A stretch of DNA of 19,094 nucleotides from the NCBI GenBank assembly GCA_019689695.1, contig JADGHA010000019.1:1-19094 (forward strand), given 5' to 3'. The position numbers were made by a program, and so were the translations under genes. The stretch's first letter is position 1. Each line of letters begins with the position of its first letter. Below are positions 1-5,909 of this stretch, one piece after another. Source of the stretch: Micromonosporaceae bacterium. GTDB taxonomy: Bacteria; Actinomycetota; Actinomycetes; Mycobacteriales; Micromonosporaceae. Under the pieces are notes generated by a model that saw nothing but the letters and a program-made list of their open reading frames with translations, had not been told where the DNA came from and ran no database searches.

Positions 1-282
1 CAGCGGCCACCGGAACCCGCCCGCCGGGGCAGGGCCGCCCGGCGGCACGAACCCACCCGCCGGCACAGCTTCGGACACCGGCGCGATAACGGGCCTCGCG
101 CCGGACCCCGGCCGAGCCGCCCGGACGCCGAACCCAGGCGCGGCCAAGGTCGGATGAGGCGCAGCCAGGGCGCCGGCCGGGCGGGCCGGAGCGGGCTCGG
201 CGCCCGCCGGCCGAGGCCCGGCCAGGCTCAGCAGGAGCCCGGTGCACAACAGCAGGGCAAGCGGCGCGCGGTGGCCAGACAT
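1..282 (-). CDS. Secreted protein, N-terminal part only (possible M23 metallopeptidase)
   Basis: The frame opens with ATG at 282 and stays open for 94 codons to the left edge, so only the N-terminus is visible. Residues 1-28 form a classic Sec signal peptide: a short basic start (MSGHR), a Leu/Ala-rich core and a likely cleavage after AGA near residue 28. An Ala/Pro/Gly-rich linker follows, and the visible part ends in GGFRWPL. A signal peptide, a low-complexity linker and then an (F/Y)RWPL segment is how many actinobacterial secreted M23 (LytM-type) peptidases begin just before the catalytic domain. M23 genes are also often found near rpsB/tsf on this side of the rnhB locus. The catalytic H and D motifs lie outside the window, so the family is inferred. 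No strong Shine-Dalgarno is seen. A TTGACC -35-like box lies at 329-334, next to the DnaA boxes. Confidence 0.55.
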   Translation of the reverse strand, partial: MSGHRAPLALLLCTGLLLSLAGPRPAGAEPAPARPAGALAAPHPTLAAPGFGVRAARPGSGARPVIAPVSEAVPAGGFVPPGGPAPAGGFRWPL

Positions 283-335
283 GAGGGCAGCGTGCCGGCC
301 GGTCCACCCCCGCCACAACCTGGTCAGCGGTCAAC

Positions 336-363
336 TGTGGATAACCGCCTGCCTTGTGGACAA
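336..363 (-). promoter_or_regulatory. Pair of DnaA boxes in the divergent intergenic region
   Basis: Read on the minus strand, 336-344 is TTATCCACA and 355-363 is TTGTCCACA. The first is the classical bacterial DnaA box and the second is the form preferred in high-GC actinobacteria. They point the same way and are 19 bp apart start to start, close to two helical turns. They lie between the divergent secreted-protein gene and the monooxygenase gene. No dnaA, dnaN or AT-rich unwinding element is nearby, so a regulatory or DnaA-titrating site is more likely than an origin. Confidence 0.5.
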
Positions 364-434
364 ACGCCTGATCAACAGATGATGTGATAGGGACGCTCGC
401 TGGTGTATCTCCGGCTCGGGTCCGCCCTCATCTT

Positions 435-446
435 CTGGGTACCCAG
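435..446. promoter_or_regulatory. Perfect 12-bp palindrome, candidate operator
   Basis: CTGGGTACCCAG is a perfect inverted repeat that ends four bases before the ribosome binding site (GGAGGG, 450-455) of the monooxygenase. Its position in the 5' untranslated region suits a repressor operator. It is short enough to occur by chance, and no regulator gene lies next to it. Confidence 0.25.
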
Positions 447-464
447 TCCGGAGGGTGGTTGCGG

Positions 465-1586
465 ATGAGAGGTGAGGGCCGTCGGGTCCTGATCGTCGGC
501 GCTGGCATCGCCGGGTTGGCCGCGGCGCGCACCCTGAGGTCGTGGGGTGCGTCGGTCGAGATCGTGGAGCGCGCGCCCGGCCCAGCGCCCGATCGCACCG
601 GCATCTACCTGCCGGGCACCGCCACGCGGGCGCTGGACAAGCTGGGCCTCTTCCCGGAGGTGGCAGGCCGCGCCGTCCACATTGATCGGCAGCGGATCCT
701 CGACCACCGTGGCGAGGTCCTGCTCGACCTCGATCTCGCCGAGCGCTGGGACGGAGTGGGTCCCTGCCTGGCGTTGGACTTCCGGGACCTGTACGCCGTG
801 CTGCTGACCGCGGCGGGGGACGTACCGATCCATTGGGGACGGACCCCCCGTGCGGCGACGATCGGTGACCGGACGGTCCGGGTCGAGCTGGACAACGGCC
901 TGGTCGCCCCGTTCGATCTGGTCGTCGGGGCCGACGGGGTGCATTCCTTCGTCCGCGGGCTGGTGTCCACGTCCCCGGCGGTACACCACCGGCGGCACTA
1001 CCACAGCCGCTTCCTGGCCTTCGGCCCCGCCGCCCGCCTCGCGCCCACGGCCGTACGGCAGGCCCTGCTGGGGCCGGACCGGACTTTCGTGACGGTGCCG
1101 ATCGGTGACGGGCGAGTCTACTGCTACTGCGACGCCCCGATGACGGATCCGCCCGCGCGACTGGAGCAGCTCTTCGCGGAGTTCGCCGAGCCGGTGCCGG
1201 CCCTGCTGCACGCGGTCGGCGCCGGCAACGGACATCGTGCCGGGCCGGTCGAGGAGGTGGTGATGCCCGGGCCCTGGTCGCGTGGCCCGGTCGTGCTCGT
1301 CGGCGACGCCGCACACGCGAGCGCGCCAGCCCTGGGGGAGGGTGTCTCGATGGCGCTGGAGGACGCCCTCGTGCTCGCCGACGAGCTGGCCTCGACGGAG
1401 ACCATTCCCGATGCGCTACCGGCCTACGAGGCGCGCCGACGGCGCAGGACGGACTGGGTCCGCACCCAGACGCGCCGGCTGGAGCTCACTCTCACCCTGC
1501 CGCCGTCCATGCGCGACCTGGTGCTGCGCCGCTTCGGCCGCAAGATGGCCCGCAACGCCTACCGTCCGCTGCGCGAGCAGCCGTAG
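465..1586 (+). CDS. FAD-dependent monooxygenase (PHBH-like, class A)
   Basis: A 373-residue single-component flavoprotein hydroxylase. It would use NAD(P)H and O2 to hydroxylate or epoxidise a small, probably aromatic substrate in the cytosol. The Rossmann GxGxxG motif is GAGIAG (residues 12-17), ending in an acidic residue for the FAD ribose (VEIVER). The DG motif is GADGVHS (155-161), and the GD motif GDAAHA (280-285) contacts the flavin ribityl and diphosphate. The length suits salicylate-hydroxylase-like members. I chose ATG 465 because GGAGGG lies nine bases upstream; an in-frame GTG at 384 would add a stretch with no coding character. It is the only plus-strand gene in the first 12 kb and converges on the DUF2469-rnhB operon. 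Its substrate cannot be read from the sequence, and no biosynthetic partner is adjacent. Confidence 0.88.
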   Translation: MRGEGRRVLIVGAGIAGLAAARTLRSWGASVEIVERAPGPAPDRTGIYLPGTATRALDKLGLFPEVAGRAVHIDRQRILDHRGEVLLDLDLAERWDGVGPCLALDFRDLYAVLLTAAGDVPIHWGRTPRAATIGDRTVRVELDNGLVAPFDLVVGADGVHSFVRGLVSTSPAVHHRRHYHSRFLAFGPAARLAPTAVRQALLGPDRTFVTVPIGDGRVYCYCDAPMTDPPARLEQLFAEFAEPVPALLHAVGAGNGHRAGPVEEVVMPGPWSRGPVVLVGDAAHASAPALGEGVSMALEDALVLADELASTETIPDALPAYEARRRRRTDWVRTQTRRLELTLTLPPSMRDLVLRRFGRKMARNAYRPLREQP

Positions 1587-1600
1587 CCGTCGCGCAGCGG
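1566..1600 (+). terminator. Stem-loop across the monooxygenase stop codon
   Basis: CCGCTGCGCGA (1566-1576) and TCGCGCAGCGG (1590-1600) form a perfect 11-bp stem. The 13-nt loop contains the TAG stop (1584-1586). No T-run follows, as is common for GC-rich actinobacterial terminators. It lies between convergent genes and could also stop leftward transcription from the DUF2469 operon. Confidence 0.55.
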
Positions 1601-1607
1601 CAGCATC

Positions 1608-1643
1608 GAGCCGGAACGAGTGGTCGAGCCGGAACGAGCGGTC
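1608..1643. repeat. 18-bp tandem duplication at the DUF2469 stop codon
   Basis: Two adjacent 18-bp units (1608-1625 and 1626-1643) share GAGCCGGAACGAG and then TGGTC or CGGTC, so they differ at one base. The duplication abuts and overlaps the TGA stop of the DUF2469 gene (1642-1644). On the minus strand, the codon matching the stop in the neighbouring copy is CGA. Confidence 0.7.
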
Positions 1644-1965
1644 AGGAGCCGAAGCCGGTGTCGGTGGGCAGGGAGATGTCCGGCTTCTCCAGCTCCTCCA
1701 CGTTGACGTCCTTGAAGGTCATTACCCGGACGTTCTTCACAAAACGCGCAGGCCGGTACATGTCCCACACCCAGGCGTCGTGCATCTCGACCTCGAAGTA
1801 CACCTCGCCGTCCGAGTTGCGCACGTGCAGGTCCACCTGGTTGGCCAGGTAGAAGCGGCGCTCCGTCTCGACCACGTAGGAGAACTGGCGGACGATGTCG
1901 CGGTACTCCCGGTAGAGCTGCAACTCCATCTCGGTTTCGTACTTCTCGAGATCTTCCGCGCTCAT
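1642..1965 (-). CDS. DUF2469 family protein
   Basis: A 107-residue acidic protein beginning MSAEDLEKYETEMELQLYRE, which is characteristic of the actinobacterial DUF2469 family (mycobacterial Rv2901c type). That family is almost always encoded directly downstream of rnhB. Its biochemical role is not established. The sequence shows an N-terminal helix (to about residue 35) and then a mostly beta segment with alternating charged and aromatic residues (for example VYFEVEMHDAWVWDMYRPAR). There is no signal peptide or membrane segment. I chose ATG 1965 because GGTGGAG lies just upstream; a 13-codon upstream extension from 2004 lacks conservation and a binding site. It follows rnhB after 104 bp and is probably cotranscribed with it. 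Confidence 0.85.
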   Translation of the reverse strand: MSAEDLEKYETEMELQLYREYRDIVRQFSYVVETERRFYLANQVDLHVRNSDGEVYFEVEMHDAWVWDMYRPARFVKNVRVMTFKDVNVEELEKPDISLPTDTGFGS

Positions 1966-2069
1966 CGCACTCCACCTCTGGCGCTCATCGCGCACCATCC
2001 TCAAGGACGTGGTCCATCATCCCCCACCGGAACGCGTCCGGCGCCCGCTCGCCGACGCCGCCACAGGGA

Positions 2070-2795
2070 TCACCCGTCGTCGCCGGCAGTTCCGACCGTA
2101 CTCCCTGCGACGACCCGCCGCGCCACCCTGTCCGGCGGCCGGGCGCGCCCAGCCGCCGCGGCGGCCACGTTGACGTACGAGAAGCGGTGCTGCGCACACG
2201 GACCGTGATGCTGAAGTGCCAGAGTGTGTTCCGGCGTCACGTATCCCTTGTGCTCGGCGAACCCGTACCACGGGTACTCCTTGTCCAGCTCCACCATGAT
2301 CCGGTCCCGGGTGACCTTGGCCAGCACGCTCGCCGCCGCCACGCACGCGGCGACCCGGTCACCCTTCCACACGGCGAGCCCGGGTACGCCCAGGCCGTCG
2401 ACCGGGAACCCGTCGGTGAGCACGTACTCCGGCCGGATGGCGAGGGTCGCCAGGGCACGGCGCATGGCGGCGACGTTGCAGACGTGCAGGCCACGGTTGT
2501 CCACGTCCTCGGGCGGGACGACCACCACCGAGTACGCCAGCGCGCGGGCCACGATCTGGTCGTACACCCGCTCGCGGGCCGCCGGAGTGAGCAGCTTGGA
2601 GTCGGCGAGGTCGTCGATCTCACCGCGCCGCCCCTGCGGGAGCAGCACCGCCGCGGCCACCAGCGGGCCTGCGCACGCGCCCCGCCCGGCCTCGTCCGCC
2701 CCGGCCACGGTGCGGAAGCCGCGGCGGTGCAGCGCCCGCTCCAGGGCGTACAGGCCGCCCTCGCGGCGGACCACGGTACGTGGCGGTGTCAGCAT
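2070..2795 (-). CDS. rnhB: Ribonuclease HII
   Basis: A 241-residue cytosolic endonuclease that cleaves the RNA strand of RNA-DNA hybrids and removes single ribonucleotides from DNA. Type 2 RNase H signatures are present: DEAGRG with catalytic Asp34 and Glu35, Asp128 in TDG, and Asp146 in KGD, followed by AAASVLAKVTRD. The substrate-recognition region continues through GYVTPEH and HRFSY. The Ala/Arg-rich last 30 residues look like a disordered tail. ATG 2795 is preceded by GGAGGGG and overlaps the end of the NUDIX gene by 7 bp, which implies translational coupling. Longer upstream extensions in this frame only shadow the NUDIX gene. Confidence 0.95.
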   Translation of the reverse strand: MLTPPRTVVRREGGLYALERALHRRGFRTVAGADEAGRGACAGPLVAAAVLLPQGRRGEIDDLADSKLLTPAARERVYDQIVARALAYSVVVVPPEDVDNRGLHVCNVAAMRRALATLAIRPEYVLTDGFPVDGLGVPGLAVWKGDRVAACVAAASVLAKVTRDRIMVELDKEYPWYGFAEHKGYVTPEHTLALQHHGPCAQHRFSYVNVAAAAAGRARPPDRVARRVVAGSTVGTAGDDG

Positions 2796-3277
2796 CGGGC
2801 CCCTCCCTCGACCGGCTTGCCACCGCCGGCGCCCAGCACCCTGCGCAACAGGTCCGGAAGCTCGACAGGGTAGAACCGTTCGGTGGTGGATTCCAGCTCG
2901 CTGATCGTCCACCAGCGGTATCCGTCGATGGAACCGCGCTCCACGGCGTCGAAGCCGTCGGTGACAACCTCCCACGCCGGCACCTGGACCAGGAAGAACT
3001 CCTGCTCCTGGCGGTACCACCGGCCGTCGAACGGGAACTCGGTGACCTCTCGCCAGATCGGGCTGCCCAGCTGTGCGGCGGTCATCCGCAGCCCGGTCTC
3101 CTCAGCCAGCTCGCGGGCCGCGCCGGCCGCGGCCGGCTCGTCCGGCTCCAGCCCGCCACCCACGGTGAACCAGTAGCTGTGCGCGGGCCGGGCCGGGTCG
3201 AAGCCGTGGAACATCAGGACCCGGCCTGCACCGTCAACGAGCAACACGCGCGCGGCGCGACGGGGGATGGCGTCCAT
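2789..3277 (-). CDS. NUDIX hydrolase
   Basis: A 162-residue hydrolase that cleaves a nucleoside diphosphate linked to another moiety; the actual substrate cannot be read. The complete Nudix box (G-x5-E-x7-RE-hydrophobic-x-EE-x-G-hydrophobic) runs from residue 41 to 63, ending RELAEETGL, with the metal-binding Glu residues intact. The frame around it (RVLLVDGAGRVLMFHG before, YRWWTISELE after) fits the family and its usual length. ATG 3277 follows GGGGAG. A TAGGGT -10-like box at 3287-3292 could start a short-leader transcript. The gene lies directly upstream of rnhB and overlaps it. This NUDIX position next to lepB and rnhB is common in actinobacteria, perhaps for nucleotide-pool cleaning. 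Confidence 0.92.
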   Translation of the reverse strand: MDAIPRRAARVLLVDGAGRVLMFHGFDPARPAHSYWFTVGGGLEPDEPAAAGAARELAEETGLRMTAAQLGSPIWREVTEFPFDGRWYRQEQEFFLVQVPAWEVVTDGFDAVERGSIDGYRWWTISELESTTERFYPVELPDLLRRVLGAGGGKPVEGGARC

Positions 3278-3311
3278 CGTCTCCCCACCCTAGGCCGCCC
3301 GTGGACAACGC

Positions 3312-3413
3312 GGTCACCGGGTGAGGCAGGCACCGGGTGACGCAGGCGCCGGGCGCGGGCAGGCGCCAGGTCACGCAGGCGCCGGGTGATGATGCAGGCG
3401 CCGGGTGCGGGCA
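3312..3413. repeat. Minisatellite of six imperfect 16-19 bp units
   Basis: Six head-to-tail copies of a unit close to GGCGCCGGGTGACGCA fill 3312-3328, 3329-3344, 3345-3361, 3362-3377, 3378-3396 and 3397-3413. Copies differ by a few substitutions and short length changes. The array occupies most of the gap between the lepB stop (3422) and the NUDIX start (3277). It does not look like CRISPR: there are no spacers and the units are contiguous. Confidence 0.75.
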
Positions 3414-3421
3414 GGCCCGAT

Positions 3422-4192
3422 TCAGCTGCCCGGATCGGCTACCGCATCGAAGGTATCCGGAACTGACAGCCACTTCGCCCGGTTGAACGGCCAGAAGACC
3501 ACGAAAGCCCGGCCGACCACCGCGTCAACGGGGATGGTGGCCTCCATCAGGTCGTGGTCCCTGGTGGTGTACAGCTCCAGCGAGTCCTTGGAGGCGGACC
3601 GGTGGTCGCCCATGACCCACAGCCGACCCTTCGGCACCGTGATGTCGAACTCCTCATCGGCCGGCGAATCGGCGATGCCGTCCTGCCGGTAGACGTAGTC
3701 CTCGTCGAGCGGCTGGCCGTTGACGGTGATGCGTCCCCTCGCGTCGCAGCAGGCCACGTGATCGCCGCCGACGCCGATCACGCGCTTGATGAAGTCCTCG
3801 CCTTCCGCGGTGTCGCGCCAGTCCCGGGGCGCCTCGAACACCACGACCTCGCCCCGGTGCGGCGAGCGGAAGTCGTACACCAGCTTGTTGACGAGCACCC
3901 GGTCGTTGATGTCGAGGGTGTGCTCCATCGACGGCGACGGGATGTAGAACGTCTGCAGTACGAAGGCGCGGACCACGATCGCCACCACGACCGCGACACC
4001 GAGCAGGATGGGCAGCTCTTTCCAGAATGAGCTGCCCTGTTTGGCCTTGGCCTGCTCCTCGGGCTGCTTGTCCGGCTGCTGGTCGCCCACCCCGGCCTGC
4101 TGATCGCTGTGCGTGTCGATCTGCTGGTCGCTCTGTGTGTCGTGCTGGTCGCCGGGCACGCCGTGCTGCTCGTCGCTCTGCTCGTCGATCAC
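3422..4192 (-). CDS. lepB: Type I signal peptidase (second copy)
   Basis: A 256-residue membrane serine protease (S26A) that removes signal peptides from exported preproteins. The first 55 residues are a hydrophilic tail rich in Gln and Asp with repeated DQQ and SDQ motifs. One transmembrane segment follows at about 60-80 (ELPILLGVAVVVAIVVRAF), and the catalytic domain lies outside the membrane. The catalytic Ser88 is in IPSPSME and the general-base Lys136 is in FIKRVIG; the box E motif MGDHRSASKDS is at 194-204. The GTG start (4192) overlaps the upstream lepB stop by four bases (GTGA). TAGGCT lies six bases before this GTG and no Shine-Dalgarno is seen, so it may also have a leaderless transcript of its own. 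Tandem signal peptidase genes at this locus are known in Streptomyces (sipW-Z). Confidence 0.93.
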   Translation of the reverse strand: MIDEQSDEQHGVPGDQHDTQSDQQIDTHSDQQAGVGDQQPDKQPEEQAKAKQGSSFWKELPILLGVAVVVAIVVRAFVLQTFYIPSPSMEHTLDINDRVLVNKLVYDFRSPHRGEVVVFEAPRDWRDTAEGEDFIKRVIGVGGDHVACCDARGRITVNGQPLDEDYVYRQDGIADSPADEEFDITVPKGRLWVMGDHRSASKDSLELYTTRDHDLMEATIPVDAVVGRAFVVFWPFNRAKWLSVPDTFDAVADPGS

Positions 4193-5808
4193 GGCGCGAG
4201 CCTACGCCGTCGACCTGAAACCGAGCGTCGGGAACGCGCGGAAATATACCGAGAAAACACGAAAGGAAGAAGAACCGTGACCACCCCTGGCGCGTCCGGA
4301 GTGGACAGCCGCGCCACCCCCGGTCGTCCGGCCGCGGTGGGCTCCGCGACGTGGGCGAAGGTGTCGGGCACGGGGAGCCGGTCCCATCTGCTGTTCGGCC
4401 ACACGATGACGAACGCCCGGCCGATCACGTTGTCGATCGGCACCAGGCCCTGGCAGCGGGAGTCCTGGGAGACCAGCCGGTGGTCACCCATCACGAACAG
4501 CTGCCCCTCCTCGACCTTCACCGGACCGAACTTGCGGGAACGGCACTCGTCGGCCGCGGGCGGCGCGTCCAGCGGCGAGTTCTCGATGACGTACGGCTCG
4601 TCCAGCGGGGTCCCGTTGACGGTCACCCGGCCCTTGTCGTCACAACAGGCGACGGTGTCCCCGGGCAGCCCGATGACCCGCTTGATGAAGTCCTTCTCCC
4701 CCGGTGTGCTGATGCCGACGAGGTCACCCACGGTCCGCGCGAGCCCGGCCAGGAAGCCGTCGTCCTTGCCGTTGGTGGGCGCCTCCGGCACCCAGTTGGC
4801 GGGGCCCCGGAACACCACGACCTCGCCCCGCTTGGGGTCCCGCACGTCGTAGACGACCTTGTTGACCAGCACCCGGTCGCCGATCAGCAGGGTGTCCTCC
4901 ATCGAGCCCGACGGTATGTAGAACGCCTGCAGCAGGAACGTCCGGATCAGCACGGCGAGACAGAACGCGACGACGATCAGCAGCGGCAACTCCTGCCACA
5001 GCGGCATGCCCTTGCGCTTGGACTTGCCCTCGGGATCGTCCGTCGCCCCGTTGGCCTGTTTCGGCCCGGCAACCGAAGCCCCCGCCGCCGATGCTTTGGC
5101 AGACCGGGCCGACGGCCCCCCGGCCGTCGCGGGGCCGGCCGCCGAGCGTCCGGCCGGGTTGCGGGTCGAGCCGCGGGCGGTCCCCGAACCCGTCTCGGTG
5201 CGACCGCCTCGCAGCGGCGCCCACCCGGCCGCCTCGCCGCCCCTGGCGGGCGGGGCGCCGTCCGGGGGCGCGATCACCGGCGGCGACCATGCCGCCCGGT
5301 CGCCCTCCGGCTCCGGCCAAGCAGCCGGGCCGGCACCGGCTGGCCGTCCGTTGGGCCGCGCGCGCGCCTCCGCGCCCCGCGACGGCCACGCGTCGAGCTC
5401 CCGATCCGGCAACGGATGCGCAGATGAGGCGCCATCGCGCCGGGGGCGACCGTTGCGGGGTGTGCTGCGCGGCTGGACCCAGCGCTCCCGGTCCGTCGCC
5501 ACCGGGTCCTCCGTCCAGGCGTCCGGGGGCGGCGCCGGGGCGCGGCGGTCCGCGGTGGGCCGGCCGGACGACCACTCCGATGGCGGCCCGGAGCCGGGCC
5601 GGCCGGACGAGGGCGGACGGGACCGGGACGGACCGGAAACGGCGTCGTGCCCCGCGTGCGACGAGGACCCGGGGACGCGCGCGGATGCCGACCAGCGCGG
5701 CCGCGAGTCGGCGCTACCGCTGCGGGTGGCCCGATCGCGAGCCGTCAAGCGGTAGTCCGGAAACTCGTCGCCGCGCCATTGCCCGCGGTCGCTCTGGTCA
5801 CCCTCCAC
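4189..5808 (-). CDS. lepB: Type I signal peptidase with long disordered N-terminus
   Basis: A 539-residue signal peptidase I, about twice the usual size. Residues 1 to about 262 are a Pro/Arg/Gly/Ala-rich, low-complexity cytoplasmic region. A KSKRKGMPLWQELP stretch leads into the transmembrane segment (about 271-293). The catalytic Ser302 is in YIPSGSMED, Lys376 is in DFIKRVIG, and the box E MGDHRLVSQDS is near 440-450. The enzyme should normally end near VPDTFAHVAEP (about residue 490), as its paralogue does, but about 50 more residues follow, with a hydrophobic patch and an Arg-rich end. I chose GTG 5808. The 57 bases between the first possible ATG (5865) and this GTG have poor third-position GC. 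TACGCT at 5816-5821 lies seven bases before the GTG, which suits a leaderless start, and neither start has a clear ribosome binding site. Confidence 0.88.
   Translation of the reverse strand: MEGDQSDRGQWRGDEFPDYRLTARDRATRSGSADSRPRWSASARVPGSSSHAGHDAVSGPSRSRPPSSGRPGSGPPSEWSSGRPTADRRAPAPPPDAWTEDPVATDRERWVQPRSTPRNGRPRRDGASSAHPLPDRELDAWPSRGAEARARPNGRPAGAGPAAWPEPEGDRAAWSPPVIAPPDGAPPARGGEAAGWAPLRGGRTETGSGTARGSTRNPAGRSAAGPATAGGPSARSAKASAAGASVAGPKQANGATDDPEGKSKRKGMPLWQELPLLIVVAFCLAVLIRTFLLQAFYIPSGSMEDTLLIGDRVLVNKVVYDVRDPKRGEVVVFRGPANWVPEAPTNGKDDGFLAGLARTVGDLVGISTPGEKDFIKRVIGLPGDTVACCDDKGRVTVNGTPLDEPYVIENSPLDAPPAADECRSRKFGPVKVEEGQLFVMGDHRLVSQDSRCQGLVPIDNVIGRAFVIVWPNSRWDRLPVPDTFAHVAEPTAAGRPGVARLSTPDAPGVVTVLLPFVFSRYISARSRRSVSGRRRRLAP
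4199..4204 (-). promoter_or_regulatory. Candidate leaderless -10 box of lepB (second copy)
   Basis: The minus strand reads TAGGCT, six bases before the GTG start at 4192. That spacing would put transcription at the start codon itself. The surrounding 4225-4290 is conspicuously AT-rich for this genome, as expected of promoter DNA. No convincing -35 box is seen. The site lies inside the reading frame of the upstream lepB. Confidence 0.42.
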
Positions 5809-5815
5809 TGCGTCT

Positions 5816-5821
5816 AGCGTA
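5816..5821 (-). promoter_or_regulatory. Candidate leaderless -10 box of the long lepB
   Basis: The minus strand reads TACGCT (TANNNT), seven bases before GTG 5808. There is no Shine-Dalgarno at this GTG or at the upstream ATG 5865. The -35 region is not recognisable. Confidence 0.4.
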
Positions 5822-5867
5822 TGCGGCGGAAGGTGGTCGTGGGGAGGACTGTCCCGACCTGGCATGG

Positions 5868-5909
5868 CCGGACCGCGGCTCGGCTCGCCCGGACCGCGGC
5901 TCAGCTCGC
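5868..5909. repeat. 21-bp tandem duplication spanning the rplS stop codon
   Basis: Units 5868-5888 and 5889-5909 are identical over 20 of 21 bases (each begins CCGGACCGCGGCTC). The only difference is within the rplS stop: the right copy gives TGA on the minus strand (5901-5903) and the left copy gives CGA. The unit length is a multiple of three, so both copies lie in the same frame as rplS. Confidence 0.8.

Noticed and set aside
336..363. A chromosomal or plasmid origin of replication
   Set aside because: There are only two DnaA boxes, no AT-rich unwinding region, and no dnaA, dnaN, parAB or rep gene nearby.
154..387. A 77-codon plus-strand frame at the left end
   Set aside because: It overlaps the signal-peptide gene on the minus strand, is Arg/Gln/Pro-rich and has no ribosome binding site.
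384..464. Upstream GTG start of the monooxygenase
   Set aside because: The extra 27 residues are not family-like. The ATG at 465 has a strong ribosome binding site and starts just before the FAD-binding strand.
3312..3413. A CRISPR array
   Set aside because: The units are 16-19 bp and contiguous, with no unique spacers, and no cas genes are present.
4260..4345. A plus-strand gene starting at GTG 4277 behind GGAAGAAG
   Set aside because: The purine-rich stretch looks like a ribosome binding site, but the frame lies antisense to the catalytic domain of lepB and has no family features.
5809..5865. Upstream ATG start of the long lepB
   Set aside because: There is no ribosome binding site, third-position GC is poor, a CTA codon is present, and a -10-like box lies inside the segment. 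It remains possible but less likely than GTG 5808.
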